From NCBI GenBank assembly GCA_964478455.1, contig CAYZJD010000097.1, positions 1-13,112 on the forward strand: a DNA stretch of 13,112 nt. Reading direction: 5' to 3'. This stretch comes from CAYZJD01 sp964478455. Lineage in GTDB: Bacteria > Acidobacteriota > Terriglobia > Bryobacterales > Bryobacteraceae. The notes beneath the pieces are model-generated. The model was not told the DNA's origin, made no database searches, and saw nothing but the letters and a program-made list of their open reading frames with translations. This document shows, piece by piece, positions 1-7,336 of the stretch. The position numbers and the translations under genes are program-made. Within the stretch, counting starts at the first letter, position 1. The number at the start of each line of letters is the position of its first letter.

Positions 1-71
1 GCAGTCCCAGTCTCCATCCACCGCCAAAGCCTCTCCCAGTGTCTGAATCGCAGATGACCCAATTCGGTTCC

Positions 72-100
72 TTGACAACAAGCACGGGTGTTGATATAAG
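72..100 (+). promoter_or_regulatory. sigma70-type promoter upstream of the TonB-dependent receptor gene
   Basis: A perfect -35 box TTGACA (72-77) is followed after 17 nt by TATAAG (95-100), one base from the consensus -10. Transcription would begin near 106-108 and give a leader of about 120 nt before the ATG at 230. It is the best promoter-like match I noticed in the window. The leader holds no riboswitch or attenuator that I recognise. Confidence 0.65.
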
Positions 101-217
101 CAGGGGGAAAACGTTTGCGGGGAGTGTCTCTGCTTCGGTGGGAGAGCAAGGGGTCACCGTGCGCATCGGGCTTTTCCTCAACCCGACACCTCTTCCACGC
201 AGAGTCTATTGTCAGGT

Positions 218-224
218 AAGGAGG
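218..224 (+). promoter_or_regulatory. ribosome binding site AAGGAGG that sets the receptor start
   Basis: AAGGAGG lies 5 nt before the ATG at 230. An in-frame TTG at 209 lies upstream of this site, so it cannot use it. The ATG is therefore the supported start. Confidence 0.85.
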
Positions 225-229
225 TTCGC

Positions 230-3200
230 ATGACCGGTAGCCGGATTCGTCTCTTCGTTGCAGCCGCGCTGGTGGCGGTGGTTCTCCCGGCCAGCCTATG
301 GGGGCAGGCCGTCAGCTCTCTCTTGAACGGGACGGTGACGGACCCCTCCGGCGCCGTGGTCCCCAACGCCGAGGTGACGCTGACCCAGGTGAACACCGGG
401 GTGTCGCAAAAGACGGTCACCGGCTCCGAGGGTATGTACGCCTTCCCCCAACTTCCCGTCGGGCTTTACGAATTGAAGGTGTCGGCGGAGGGCTTCAAGG
501 AATTCGTGCAGAGAGGCATCCGGCTCAACTTGGGCGAGAAGGTCCGCGTTGAAGTGAAGCTCGAGGTCGGCACCGCCCAGCAGGTGGTCGAGGTGCAGGC
601 CGACGCATCACCGCTGAACTTCGAGAACGCAGAACAGAAAGCCGGCGTCGCGCCCGAGACGCTGGGGGAACTTCCCCTCATCGTAAGCGGCGGTGTCCGG
701 TCGTCGGCCACCTTTCTGACGCTTCTTCCCGGGGCCGCCTCGCCCACCGGCAACGCGCTCGACGCGCACCTGAACGGCTCCTTGCGGTACAGCGGAGAGA
801 TCATTCTCAACGGCGGGAGTTTCCTCAATCCCTCCGGCGGCCAGGGGCTCTGGGGCGCATTCGACTTCGCGCAGTCGCCCGACATGGTCAGCGAGCTGAA
901 AGTACTCCAGTCGAACTATGAGCCGCAGTACGGCGCGGCCGCCGGGGCGGTGGTGGTGATGGAGACGAAGTCGGGCACCAATGAATTCCACGGCGGCGTT
1001 TACGCGTATCACCGCAACACGGAGTTCAACGCGCGGCAGTACGGGCGCGAGAGGCCGGCGCGCGACCTGGAAAACGACCTCGGCTTTGCCATCGGCGGAC
1101 CGCTGAAGGCGCCCGGCCTCTGGTCGAACTGGGCCAAGACGTACTTCTTCTTTAACTATGAGGCGTTCCGGCAGCGCGGCGCGCCGGGGCGTGACACAAT
1201 GTCCATCCCGTCCCTGAAGGAAAGGCAGGGGGACTTCACTGACTGGCTGGACGGCGACGGCAATCTCATCCCAATCTTCGATCCGGACTCAACACGCGAG
1301 GTGAACGGCCAGATCGTGCGCGACCAGTTCATGGGCTGCGACGGCACGCAGCCCAATGTGATTTGCCCCAGCCGGATTGCCAACTCGCTGGCCAAGGAAT
1401 GGCTCAAGTACTTGCCACAGCCAACCTTCGACGGGCCGTTGAACAACTTCATCCCTTCGGGCGTGGGCAGCCAGTGGAAGGCGCGGCTCAATATTTACAA
1501 CTCGCGGCTGGACACGTATCTCGGGGACAAGGACCACGTCACGGTGACGATCTGGCAACAGGATTGGCCGACGTTTACCGAGACCCGCCTGCCCGCCGAA
1601 ATCAGTACGGACAATGAAGTCTACAAGAACACCTGGTCGAACAGGCTGAACTGGGACCACGTATTCAGCCCGACGGTCCTCAATCACTGGAGCGGCGGCT
1701 ACAACCACGACTATTACCAGGCGGCGGCCTTCAACCGGGACTTCGTCGATGCCCTGCCGAAGATCAAGGGCGTGCCCGGCTACCAGCAACCCGCGGTGCT
1801 CTACTTCGGAGACGGCTTCAACCAGTTGGGCAACGGCCAAGGCTTGCAGAAGTGGCCCGCGCCGGCGTTCGTGGTCCAGGATCTGGTCACCTGGGTGAAG
1901 GGAAAGCATTCGTTCAAGTTCGGCTTTGAGTATCGCAACCAGCGGAATTCATGGACCGCGGGTTATAACGAGGCCGGGGAACTCTACTTTGACAGGCTGA
2001 ACACCGGGCTGCGCGACATCAACAGTGGGAACCCGATCGCCAGCTTCCTGCTGGAACAGGTAAACAGCGGTGCCATCCGTTACGCGCCGTTTGGCCTCAC
2101 GTCGGCGCGGTGGTCCTCCTGGATCGCCCATGCCGGCGACACCTGGAAGGTCACCCCGAAGCTGAGCCTCAATCTCGGCATCCGGTGGGAGATGCACAAA
2201 CCCACCGTCGAGCAGCACGATGTCTTCTCCTTCCTCGATACGGAAGGACCCAATCCGGGCGCGGGCGGGCGGCCGGGACGGATGGTCTTCGCCGGCACGC
2301 GGTGGGGAACTTACAGTTACGGGAAGCGGCATCCGGAGGATTTGTTCAAGAAGGGATTCTCACCGCGCCTGGGCATCGCCTATACCGTCACCCCGAGGAC
2401 CGTGGCCAGGCTCGGATACGGAATTTTCTTCGATGCCGGCTACTATCCGGGCTGGACCGGGGGCATGGCCAACGACGGGTTCAACCTCAGTTACTTCTCT
2501 TACGCAGGCGGCAGGGACGGCTTGGACCCGGCGTTCCTTCTCAGCCAGGGTTTCCCGGAGACGTGGCGGGATTATGAACTTCCGGTTCTCGACGCAGCCT
2601 TCCTGAACGGGCAATGGGGGCCGATCTACCGGCCGAAAGACGGCAACCGGCTGCCATACGCGCAGCAGTGGAATCTGTCGATCGAGCGTCAGCTCACGCA
2701 AGACCTGACCATTACCACTTCGTACGTGGGCACCAAAGGCACCCGGCTGATCTCGCGGATCGCGCCGATCAACGCCCTGGATCCGGCTCTGTTGAAGACT
2801 TACGGCGGGCAGTTGTACGACAATTTCGAGCCCGGAGCTGCGAGCCTGCACGGGGTGCCGCTGCCGTATGAGGGATGGGTGGAACAGATGACGGGCTGCT
2901 CGCCCTCGCTGGCGCAGGCGTTACTGCCGTTCCCGCAGTACTGCGGACCGCTCCAGGGCGTCAACGAGAACGCCGGCAACTCGACGTATCATTCCTTCCA
3001 GTTGAAGGTGGAGAAGCGTTTCGGCGCAGGACTTTGGATGCTCGTCTCCTACACGGCATCCAAGATGCTGACGGATACCGAGACCAACCAGCCGGATGAG
3101 TTGTCGTGGAACGGCTCGGGCAGCGGCACGATTTCGCCGTTCGAGCGTCACCGGAACAAGGCCCTCTCCACGGGAGACATTCCCCAAGTATTCACCGCCA

Positions 3201-3754
3201 GCCTGGTGTACGATCTGCCGTTCGGCCGGGGCAAGCGGTGGGCCAATAGCAGCAAAGCGCTGGATTACCTGGTCGGCGGATGGCGTATCAGCAGCATCAC
3301 CCGGCTCCATTCCGGCGCCCCGTTCCACGTCAACAGTTGGTACTGCAACGTGCCGGGGCAGTTCCGCGTGGGGTGCTACCCGGGGCAAATCCAGGGAGCG
3401 AACCCTTGGGCGCAGGACAAGAGCAGCTTCGAACCAAGCCAGCAACTGCTGAGCTCCAGCGCTTTCGAACCGTACTCATCGTTCGACGACCTCACTTACT
3501 ATGGCGTCGGACCGCGAGTGACCAACCTCCGCGCCTTCGGCTACCGGAACCAGGACTTCACTCTGGCCAAGACCTTCCGCATCACCGAGAAGGTCAGCCT
3601 CCAGTTGCGCGGCGACGCGTTCAACATCTTCAATCTCCACACGTTCCGCCGCCAGGACTTCGACACGGATGTGTCGAGCCCGAGTTTCGGCTACTGGAAC
3701 GGCGGCGTGACGGATCCGCGGACCATTCAGGTGAGCGGCCGGATCCAGTTCTAG
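230..3754 (+). CDS. TonB-dependent receptor with carboxypeptidase-regulatory-like domain (Oar-like outer-membrane protein)
   Basis: This 1174-residue outer-membrane protein has a Sec signal peptide (residues 1 to about 25, a hydrophobic stretch ending LPASLWGQA). Next comes a carboxypeptidase-regulatory-like beta-sandwich (about 30-108, with NGTVTDPSGAVVPNAEVTL and the FPQLPVGLYELKVSAEGF pattern). A plug-like region (about 125-245) is followed by a long beta-barrel ending VSGRIQF, with the terminal aromatic residue usual for outer-membrane barrels. Length and order match the expanded Oar-like family of Acidobacteriota, usually about 1000-1250 residues. By family it would pass a TonB-dependent ligand, or act in surface attachment; the substrate cannot be read from sequence. 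It has its own strong promoter, and a hairpin follows the stop codon, so it is probably monocistronic and not part of the redox operon downstream. Confidence 0.92.
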   Translation: MTGSRIRLFVAAALVAVVLPASLWGQAVSSLLNGTVTDPSGAVVPNAEVTLTQVNTGVSQKTVTGSEGMYAFPQLPVGLYELKVSAEGFKEFVQRGIRLNLGEKVRVEVKLEVGTAQQVVEVQADASPLNFENAEQKAGVAPETLGELPLIVSGGVRSSATFLTLLPGAASPTGNALDAHLNGSLRYSGEIILNGGSFLNPSGGQGLWGAFDFAQSPDMVSELKVLQSNYEPQYGAAAGAVVVMETKSGTNEFHGGVYAYHRNTEFNARQYGRERPARDLENDLGFAIGGPLKAPGLWSNWAKTYFFFNYEAFRQRGAPGRDTMSIPSLKERQGDFTDWLDGDGNLIPIFDPDSTREVNGQIVRDQFMGCDGTQPNVICPSRIANSLAKEWLKYLPQPTFDGPLNNFIPSGVGSQWKARLNIYNSRLDTYLGDKDHVTVTIWQQDWPTFTETRLPAEISTDNEVYKNTWSNRLNWDHVFSPTVLNHWSGGYNHDYYQAAAFNRDFVDALPKIKGVPGYQQPAVLYFGDGFNQLGNGQGLQKWPAPAFVVQDLVTWVKGKHSFKFGFEYRNQRNSWTAGYNEAGELYFDRLNTGLRDINSGNPIASFLLEQVNSGAIRYAPFGLTSARWSSWIAHAGDTWKVTPKLSLNLGIRWEMHKPTVEQHDVFSFLDTEGPNPGAGGRPGRMVFAGTRWGTYSYGKRHPEDLFKKGFSPRLGIAYTVTPRTVARLGYGIFFDAGYYPGWTGGMANDGFNLSYFSYAGGRDGLDPAFLLSQGFPETWRDYELPVLDAAFLNGQWGPIYRPKDGNRLPYAQQWNLSIERQLTQDLTITTSYVGTKGTRLISRIAPINALDPALLKTYGGQLYDNFEPGAASLHGVPLPYEGWVEQMTGCSPSLAQALLPFPQYCGPLQGVNENAGNSTYHSFQLKVEKRFGAGLWMLVSYTASKMLTDTETNQPDELSWNGSGSGTISPFERHRNKALSTGDIPQVFTASLVYDLPFGRGKRWANSSKALDYLVGGWRISSITRLHSGAPFHVNSWYCNVPGQFRVGCYPGQIQGANPWAQDKSSFEPSQQLLSSSAFEPYSSFDDLTYYGVGPRVTNLRAFGYRNQDFTLAKTFRITEKVSLQLRGDAFNIFNLHTFRRQDFDTDVSSPSFGYWNGGVTDPRTIQVSGRIQF

Positions 3755-3758
3755 CGCT

Positions 3759-3838
3759 CTCCCAAAAGGGGTCAGCCTGATCTGGTCCATTTTCGCCCGG
3801 GGAAAATGGACCAGATCAGGCTGACCCCTTTTTGGGAG
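3759..3838 (+). repeat. long inverted repeat (REP/REPIN-like palindrome), possible bidirectional terminator
   Basis: Perfect 27-nt arms (3768-3794 and 3802-3828) flank a 7-nt loop. The stem extends outward through AAAA/TTTTT and CTCCC/GGGAG with one bulged base. In the plus direction the 27-bp stem is followed by TTTTT, and on the minus strand by TTTT, so it could terminate transcription from both sides. It starts 4 nt after the receptor stop codon. Its head (GGGGTCAGCCTG) resembles that of the second palindrome at 7251. Dispersed palindromes of this kind are typically mobilised by RAYT (TnpA_REP) transposases; none lies in the window. Confidence 0.85.
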
Positions 3839-3854
3839 GGTGGGGCGGACAGCG

Positions 3855-3863
3855 TGCTATAAC
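3855..3863 (+). promoter_or_regulatory. possible extended -10 promoter for the polyferredoxin-led operon
   Basis: TGCTATAAC fits an extended -10 (TGnTATAAT), 16 nt past the palindrome. No -35 is visible, because the expected site falls at the palindrome edge. A start of transcription near 3870 would give a nearly leaderless message for the TTG at 3873. Weak evidence, except that a similar motif follows the second palindrome. Confidence 0.3.
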
Positions 3864-3872
3864 CAAGGTGCA

Positions 3873-5531
3873 TTGAGGCAGGAGGCGGTTCCGAAGCTCC
3901 GGCGGCTTTCTCAAGCCGTCTTCCTAGCTCTCTTTCTGTTCCTGCTGCTCCGCACCGAATTCCGCGGCTCGTTCGGCGGGAACCAAGGGGATATCCGGCT
4001 GCCGTACCCCGTCAGCATCTTTCTGGAGGCGGACCCGCTGGCGGCGGTCGCCAATGCGCTCTCAACCGGCGCCCTTTATAAGGGCTTGCTGTGGAGCCTG
4101 GTGATTCTCGTTCCGACGTTTCTATTGGGGCGCTTCTTCTGCGGGTGGGTGTGTCCTCTGGGGACTTTGCACCACATCGCCAGCACCATCCGCTCAGACC
4201 GCAAGCGGGGCAAGCAGCGAATCGAATCCAACCGCTACAAGCGCTGGCAGAACCTGAAGTACTACTTGCTCGTGGCGCTGCTCGTGGCAGCGCTGTTTGG
4301 AAGCGGGATCGCCGGAGTGATGGACCCGATTGCGCTCACCGTGCGGTCGCTGGCCCTTTCGATTCTTCCGGCGCTCGACTACGGGCTGGACGCCGTCACC
4401 GGCTTCTTCATGCACAACCGGCCGGAGGCCGTGCGCGCCGCGAGCGAGGGCCTGGATTCGCTGCTCCGGCAAACGGTGCTCAGTTACAGACAGCCGCACT
4501 TCCGGCAAGCGTTCTTCCTGGGGCTCGTGTTCGTCGTGATCGTGGTGCTGAATCTTCGCATCACGCGATTCTGGTGCCGGGCGCTCTGCCCGCTGGGGGC
4601 GCTGCTTGGCGCTGCGTCGCGATGGTCGATTCTGGGCCTTGAAAAGGAGGGGAGCCGCTGCGAGGACTGCAACCGCTGCCTGCTCCACTGCCAGGGCGGA
4701 GACGATCCGATTCCCGGCGTGCCGTGGCGAAGAGCCGAGTGCCACCTCTGCTTCAACTGTGTTGGAGATTGCCCCGAAAGCGGTGTGCGCTTCCGGTTCT
4801 TTCCCGCGGGCGCGGCGACCGTGGACGGGCCCAATCTCGAGCGACGAAAGACGCTGGCGAGCCTTGCGGCCGGCGTGGCCGCTCTCCCGCTGTTCCGCAG
4901 TGCGACGGCGCGGGCGCCGGAGCATCACGAACGGCTCGTGCGGCCGCCGGGCGCGCTGGATGAGCGGAGCTTTCTCGAGCGGTGCGTCCGGTGCGGCGAG
5001 TGCATGAAGGTTTGTCCGAACAACGCTCTGCATCCGACGCTTCTTGAGGCAGGACTGGAAGGCATCTGGAGTCCGGTGCTGGCGCCGCGGGTCGGATACT
5101 GCGAGGCGAGCTGCACGCTGTGCGGCCAGGTCTGCCCGACAGGCGCCATCTGGGAGATCACATCGAAGGAAAAAGGATGGGTCGGGAAGATGGGGCCGGA
5201 TTCGAAGCCGGTCTCGATCGGCACGGCCTTCGTTGACCGTGGGCGGTGCCTGCCGTGGGCGATGGCGAAGGAGTGCATCGTCTGCGAAGAATGGTGCCCC
5301 ACGTCGCCAAAGGCCGTCTACCTTCGTCCGGCGGAAGTCTTCGATTCCGAGGGCCGGGGGGCGCAGGTGCGGCAGCCGTACGTGAATCCGGAACTGTGCG
5401 TCGGCTGTGGCGCGTGCGAGTTTGCCTGCCCGGTGGTGGACCGGCCCGCCATCTATGTCACGAGTATCGGAGAGAGCCGCTCGCGAGGCAATCAGTTCCT
5501 GCTGAAGCGGGGAAAAGGAGGGAAAGCATGA
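3873..5531 (+). CDS. NapH-NapG-type polyferredoxin fusion, membrane [4Fe-4S] electron carrier
   Basis: With the TTG start the protein has 552 residues. Residues 1 to about 260 are a NapH/NosR/RdxA-like membrane part. It has a first hydrophobic helix (about 15-32), further helices, and two CxxxCP motifs (C90-C94, C235-C239). Two ferredoxin sites follow (C263/266/269/273 and C290/293/296/300). Then comes an internal RRK (324-326) plus a hydrophobic stretch, resembling a twin-arginine segment. Four more cysteine groups of NapG/MauM type follow (C371-381, C410-421, C459-475, C509-519). In denitrifiers NapH and NapG are separate; NapH passes quinol electrons and NapG is Tat-exported. I infer that this protein carries membrane electrons to partners encoded downstream. 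Its stop overlaps the next start (ATGA). The start is uncertain: an in-frame GTG at 3840 almost touches the palindrome, and the best ribosome site (3880-3885) lies after both candidates. Confidence 0.85.
   Translation: MRQEAVPKLRRLSQAVFLALFLFLLLRTEFRGSFGGNQGDIRLPYPVSIFLEADPLAAVANALSTGALYKGLLWSLVILVPTFLLGRFFCGWVCPLGTLHHIASTIRSDRKRGKQRIESNRYKRWQNLKYYLLVALLVAALFGSGIAGVMDPIALTVRSLALSILPALDYGLDAVTGFFMHNRPEAVRAASEGLDSLLRQTVLSYRQPHFRQAFFLGLVFVVIVVLNLRITRFWCRALCPLGALLGAASRWSILGLEKEGSRCEDCNRCLLHCQGGDDPIPGVPWRRAECHLCFNCVGDCPESGVRFRFFPAGAATVDGPNLERRKTLASLAAGVAALPLFRSATARAPEHHERLVRPPGALDERSFLERCVRCGECMKVCPNNALHPTLLEAGLEGIWSPVLAPRVGYCEASCTLCGQVCPTGAIWEITSKEKGWVGKMGPDSKPVSIGTAFVDRGRCLPWAMAKECIVCEEWCPTSPKAVYLRPAEVFDSEGRGAQVRQPYVNPELCVGCGACEFACPVVDRPAIYVTSIGESRSRGNQFLLKRGKGGKA
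3880..3885 (+). promoter_or_regulatory. orphan Shine-Dalgarno AGGAGG without a canonical start codon
   Basis: A perfect AGGAGG lies inside the 5' end of the polyferredoxin frame. The codons at normal spacing are GTT, CCG and AAG, none a standard start, yet the hydrophobic N-terminus that follows begins just there (PKLRRLSQAVF). Chance, a sequencing error or an unusual start could explain this. Confidence 0.35.
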
Positions 5532-6019
5532 GGCCCACCCAGGCCGCGTCGGCAGCCGCGATCCTCGCGCTGCTGGCGTGCGGTTGCGGAATGGAGTGGA
5601 AGCCGGAGTTCTTGTTTCCGGACAGCAACCAGGTGGCAGGATGGACGAAGGTCCGGCAGACGCGCGTTTTCCCGGCCGACAGACTCTGGGAGTACATTGA
5701 CGGCGATGCGGAGAAGTACCGGCAGGCGGGGGTTCAGAGGACGCTGGCGACGGACTACCGCTACCAGGACAAGATCGACGCCGTCGTGGACATCTACGAC
5801 ATGGGAACGGACGCCGGGGCCAAGAAGGTGTTCGAGTCGGAGTCTTCGGAAGGGAGTTTGGAGATCGGTCTGGGAGACGTTGGACGGCTCTATGGGCAGA
5901 GCGTGACGTTCCGCAAGGGCCGATATTTCGTCCGCCTCGTTGCGTACGAGCAAGCGCCGGAGATCGGCACGGCGCTGGTGGATCTCGGACGGGCCATCGA
6001 GAGAAAGCTGGGCGCGTAG
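5528..6019 (+). CDS. DUF6599-family lipoprotein
   Basis: This is a 163-residue small protein. The ATG overlaps the polyferredoxin stop as ATGA, and AAGGAGGG (5515-5522) sits 5 nt before it, so the start is firm and translation is probably coupled. The N-terminus has a hydrophobic run ending in a lipobox (LLAC, Cys18; a second cysteine is at 20), so it should be a lipoprotein of the envelope. The body carries LWEYIDGDAEKYRQAGVQR, matching the (L/Y)YEYIDGAAE-type core I associate with DUF6599, and ends in a helix. Function is unknown. Its place between the polyferredoxin and the aldo/keto reductase suggests a fixed accessory of this redox locus. The family call is by motif recall and should be confirmed. 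Confidence 0.75.
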   Translation: MRPTQAASAAAILALLACGCGMEWKPEFLFPDSNQVAGWTKVRQTRVFPADRLWEYIDGDAEKYRQAGVQRTLATDYRYQDKIDAVVDIYDMGTDAGAKKVFESESSEGSLEIGLGDVGRLYGQSVTFRKGRYFVRLVAYEQAPEIGTALVDLGRAIERKLGA

Positions 6020-6049
6020 CGGCGGTGTCGGCCGCCGCGGGAGGCGAAG

Positions 6050-7249
6050 ATGGAACGGCGAACATTCGTGCAGGCATCAGCCGCCATGGTCGCGGCGGGC
6101 CTTGGAACTGGCTGCAAAGGCGTGCCACCGGAGGACATCCAGGCGGCCGCCAGTAGAGTTGGCCAACTGCCCAGGCGGAAACTGGGCGCGAGCGCGAGGG
6201 AGATCACCGTCCTTGTCGGGGCCGCCTCGTGGGCGCCGGAGGCGGTCGAGGCGGGCATCCGCTGCGGCGTCAACTTCTGGCACAAGGCGGACGATTGGTC
6301 GCGGGCGGATGTTCCGCGGGCGATCCTGAAGAACCGCGACGCGCATTACTGCCAGGTCTCCGTGGACCGGGTTCGCGGAAACCACGAGAGCGGAGAGATC
6401 GACGAGGAAGCGCATTGCCAATTCGTCAAGGAAATGCTGAAGCGGACCGGGCTCGGCTACTTCGACGACATGCAGTTCCACTTCGGCTACCACAGCGTGG
6501 CGGAGCTGAAGAACGACCGGGGGTTCGTGCGGGCGTTCGAGCGGTTGAAGAAGGAAGGGCTGGTGCGGCGCCTGTGCCTTTCGCAGCACAGCTACAACGG
6601 CAGCGCGCGGGTTCCGGGCGGCCAGAGCGCATTCGAGATCCTGGCGGCCGTGATCGCCGATGGCGTCTACGAACACGCGCAGTTCTTCTATTCCTACGGC
6701 GACGGCGCGGTGGCGAACGAGTTTGTGGCCCTGGCCAGGCGCAAGGGCTTCGGCACGATCGCTATGAAAACGACGCGCGGCGCCGGTCGGATGCGGCAAG
6801 ACGAAGAGTTCATGAAGGAGTTCCCGGCGGGGACCACGCCCCATCACGCGCTCGCGCGGTGGCTCACGACGCGCACGCAACTGGACGCGGCGGTGATCCA
6901 CATCAGCAGCCTGCGCGAGTTTGTCGACACCTTCAGCGGCGCGGGTAAGAGCATGCGCCTGGCTGACTATCGCGCGATCGAGCGGATGATGGCTTACGCG
7001 GACCGCGAGGTGTGCCGGCTGTGCAACGAGTGCATGGGGCACTGCGGGGAGGGCATCGCGGTGGCCGACATCCTCCGGTACGAGCGTTACGCCCGCGACT
7101 ACGGCGATGCCTCCCGGGCGCGTGTTCTCTACGCGCAACTCGACCGGCGCGCGGATGCCTGCGTCGCCTGCGGCACGTGCCTGCCGCACTGCCCGCAGGG
7201 GCTGCGCATTCCAGAGAAGCTGGCCGCCGCCCACCGATTGCTGTCGTGA
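6050..7249 (+). CDS. aldo/keto reductase-like protein with twin-arginine leader and C-terminal double [4Fe-4S] domain; catalytic residues altered
   Basis: A 399-residue protein, with GGGAGG 5 nt before the ATG. The N-terminus reads ERRTFVQAS, a twin-arginine-type leader, then a hydrophobic run to Cys22. Residues about 45-310 follow the aldo/keto reductase barrel (VNFWHKADDWS at 74-84, MQFHF at 141-145, IAMKTTRG). The C-terminus has two cysteine sets: C322/325/328/332 and C371/374/377/381 followed by P, as in ferredoxin-tailed reductases. In normal family members the first motif is NFIDTAdxYG. Here the catalytic Asp becomes His78 and the Tyr becomes Trp83, the Lys segment reads YCQVSVDR, and only the active-site His (H144) is kept. 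It may therefore bind a ligand or carry electrons rather than reduce a carbonyl with NADPH. It lies 30 nt after the DUF6599 gene and is probably co-transcribed with it. Confidence 0.85.
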   Translation: MERRTFVQASAAMVAAGLGTGCKGVPPEDIQAAASRVGQLPRRKLGASAREITVLVGAASWAPEAVEAGIRCGVNFWHKADDWSRADVPRAILKNRDAHYCQVSVDRVRGNHESGEIDEEAHCQFVKEMLKRTGLGYFDDMQFHFGYHSVAELKNDRGFVRAFERLKKEGLVRRLCLSQHSYNGSARVPGGQSAFEILAAVIADGVYEHAQFFYSYGDGAVANEFVALARRKGFGTIAMKTTRGAGRMRQDEEFMKEFPAGTTPHHALARWLTTRTQLDAAVIHISSLREFVDTFSGAGKSMRLADYRAIERMMAYADREVCRLCNECMGHCGEGIAVADILRYERYARDYGDASRARVLYAQLDRRADACVACGTCLPHCPQGLRIPEKLAAAHRLLS

Positions 7250-7250
7250 T

Positions 7251-7305
7251 GGGGACAGCCCGCATGTTTCCCGCCGCCGCGGCGGGAAACATGCGGGCTG
7301 TCCCC
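7251..7305 (+). repeat. perfect 55-nt palindrome (REP/REPIN-like)
   Basis: Arms 7251-7277 and 7279-7305 are exact reverse complements around a single central C. It begins one base after the aldo/keto reductase stop codon. Its outer end (GGGGACAGCCCG) matches the head of the palindrome at 3768 at 10 of 12 positions, while the inner parts differ. It divides the operon-like run into two blocks and could stabilise or terminate the upstream transcript. No clear T-run follows. Confidence 0.85.
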
Positions 7306-7309
7306 GGTT

Positions 7310-7318
7310 TGTTATAAA
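7310..7318 (+). promoter_or_regulatory. possible extended -10 promoter for the DUF362-amrS-amrBA block
   Basis: TGTTATAAA (TG, one base, TATAAA) starts 4 nt after the palindrome and 27 nt before the DUF362 ATG. No good -35 is seen because that position is inside the palindrome. The purine run AAGGGAG (7317-7323) just after it is the only ribosome-site candidate, 13 nt from the ATG. Confidence 0.35.
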
Positions 7319-7336
7319 GGGAGCGGGATCTCGGCT

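Noticed and set aside
101..217. Riboswitch or attenuator in the receptor leader
   Set aside because: I could not find a recognised riboswitch core or a terminator/antiterminator pair; only minor G-rich and C-rich stretches are present.
39..233. A 64-codon open frame in the leader region
   Set aside because: It spans the promoter boxes, starts with a non-ATG codon upstream of the likely transcript start, and has no recognisable content.
4194..6128. A 644-codon open frame on the minus strand opposite the polyferredoxin and DUF6599 genes
   Set aside because: Its product is Arg/Pro/Ala-rich with no domain; it is the antisense shadow of GC-rich coding sequence whose plus frame has clear cysteine motifs.
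6077..7234. A 385-codon minus-strand frame opposite the aldo/keto reductase
   Set aside because: Low-complexity Arg/Ala/Val composition and exact overlap with a well supported plus-strand gene.
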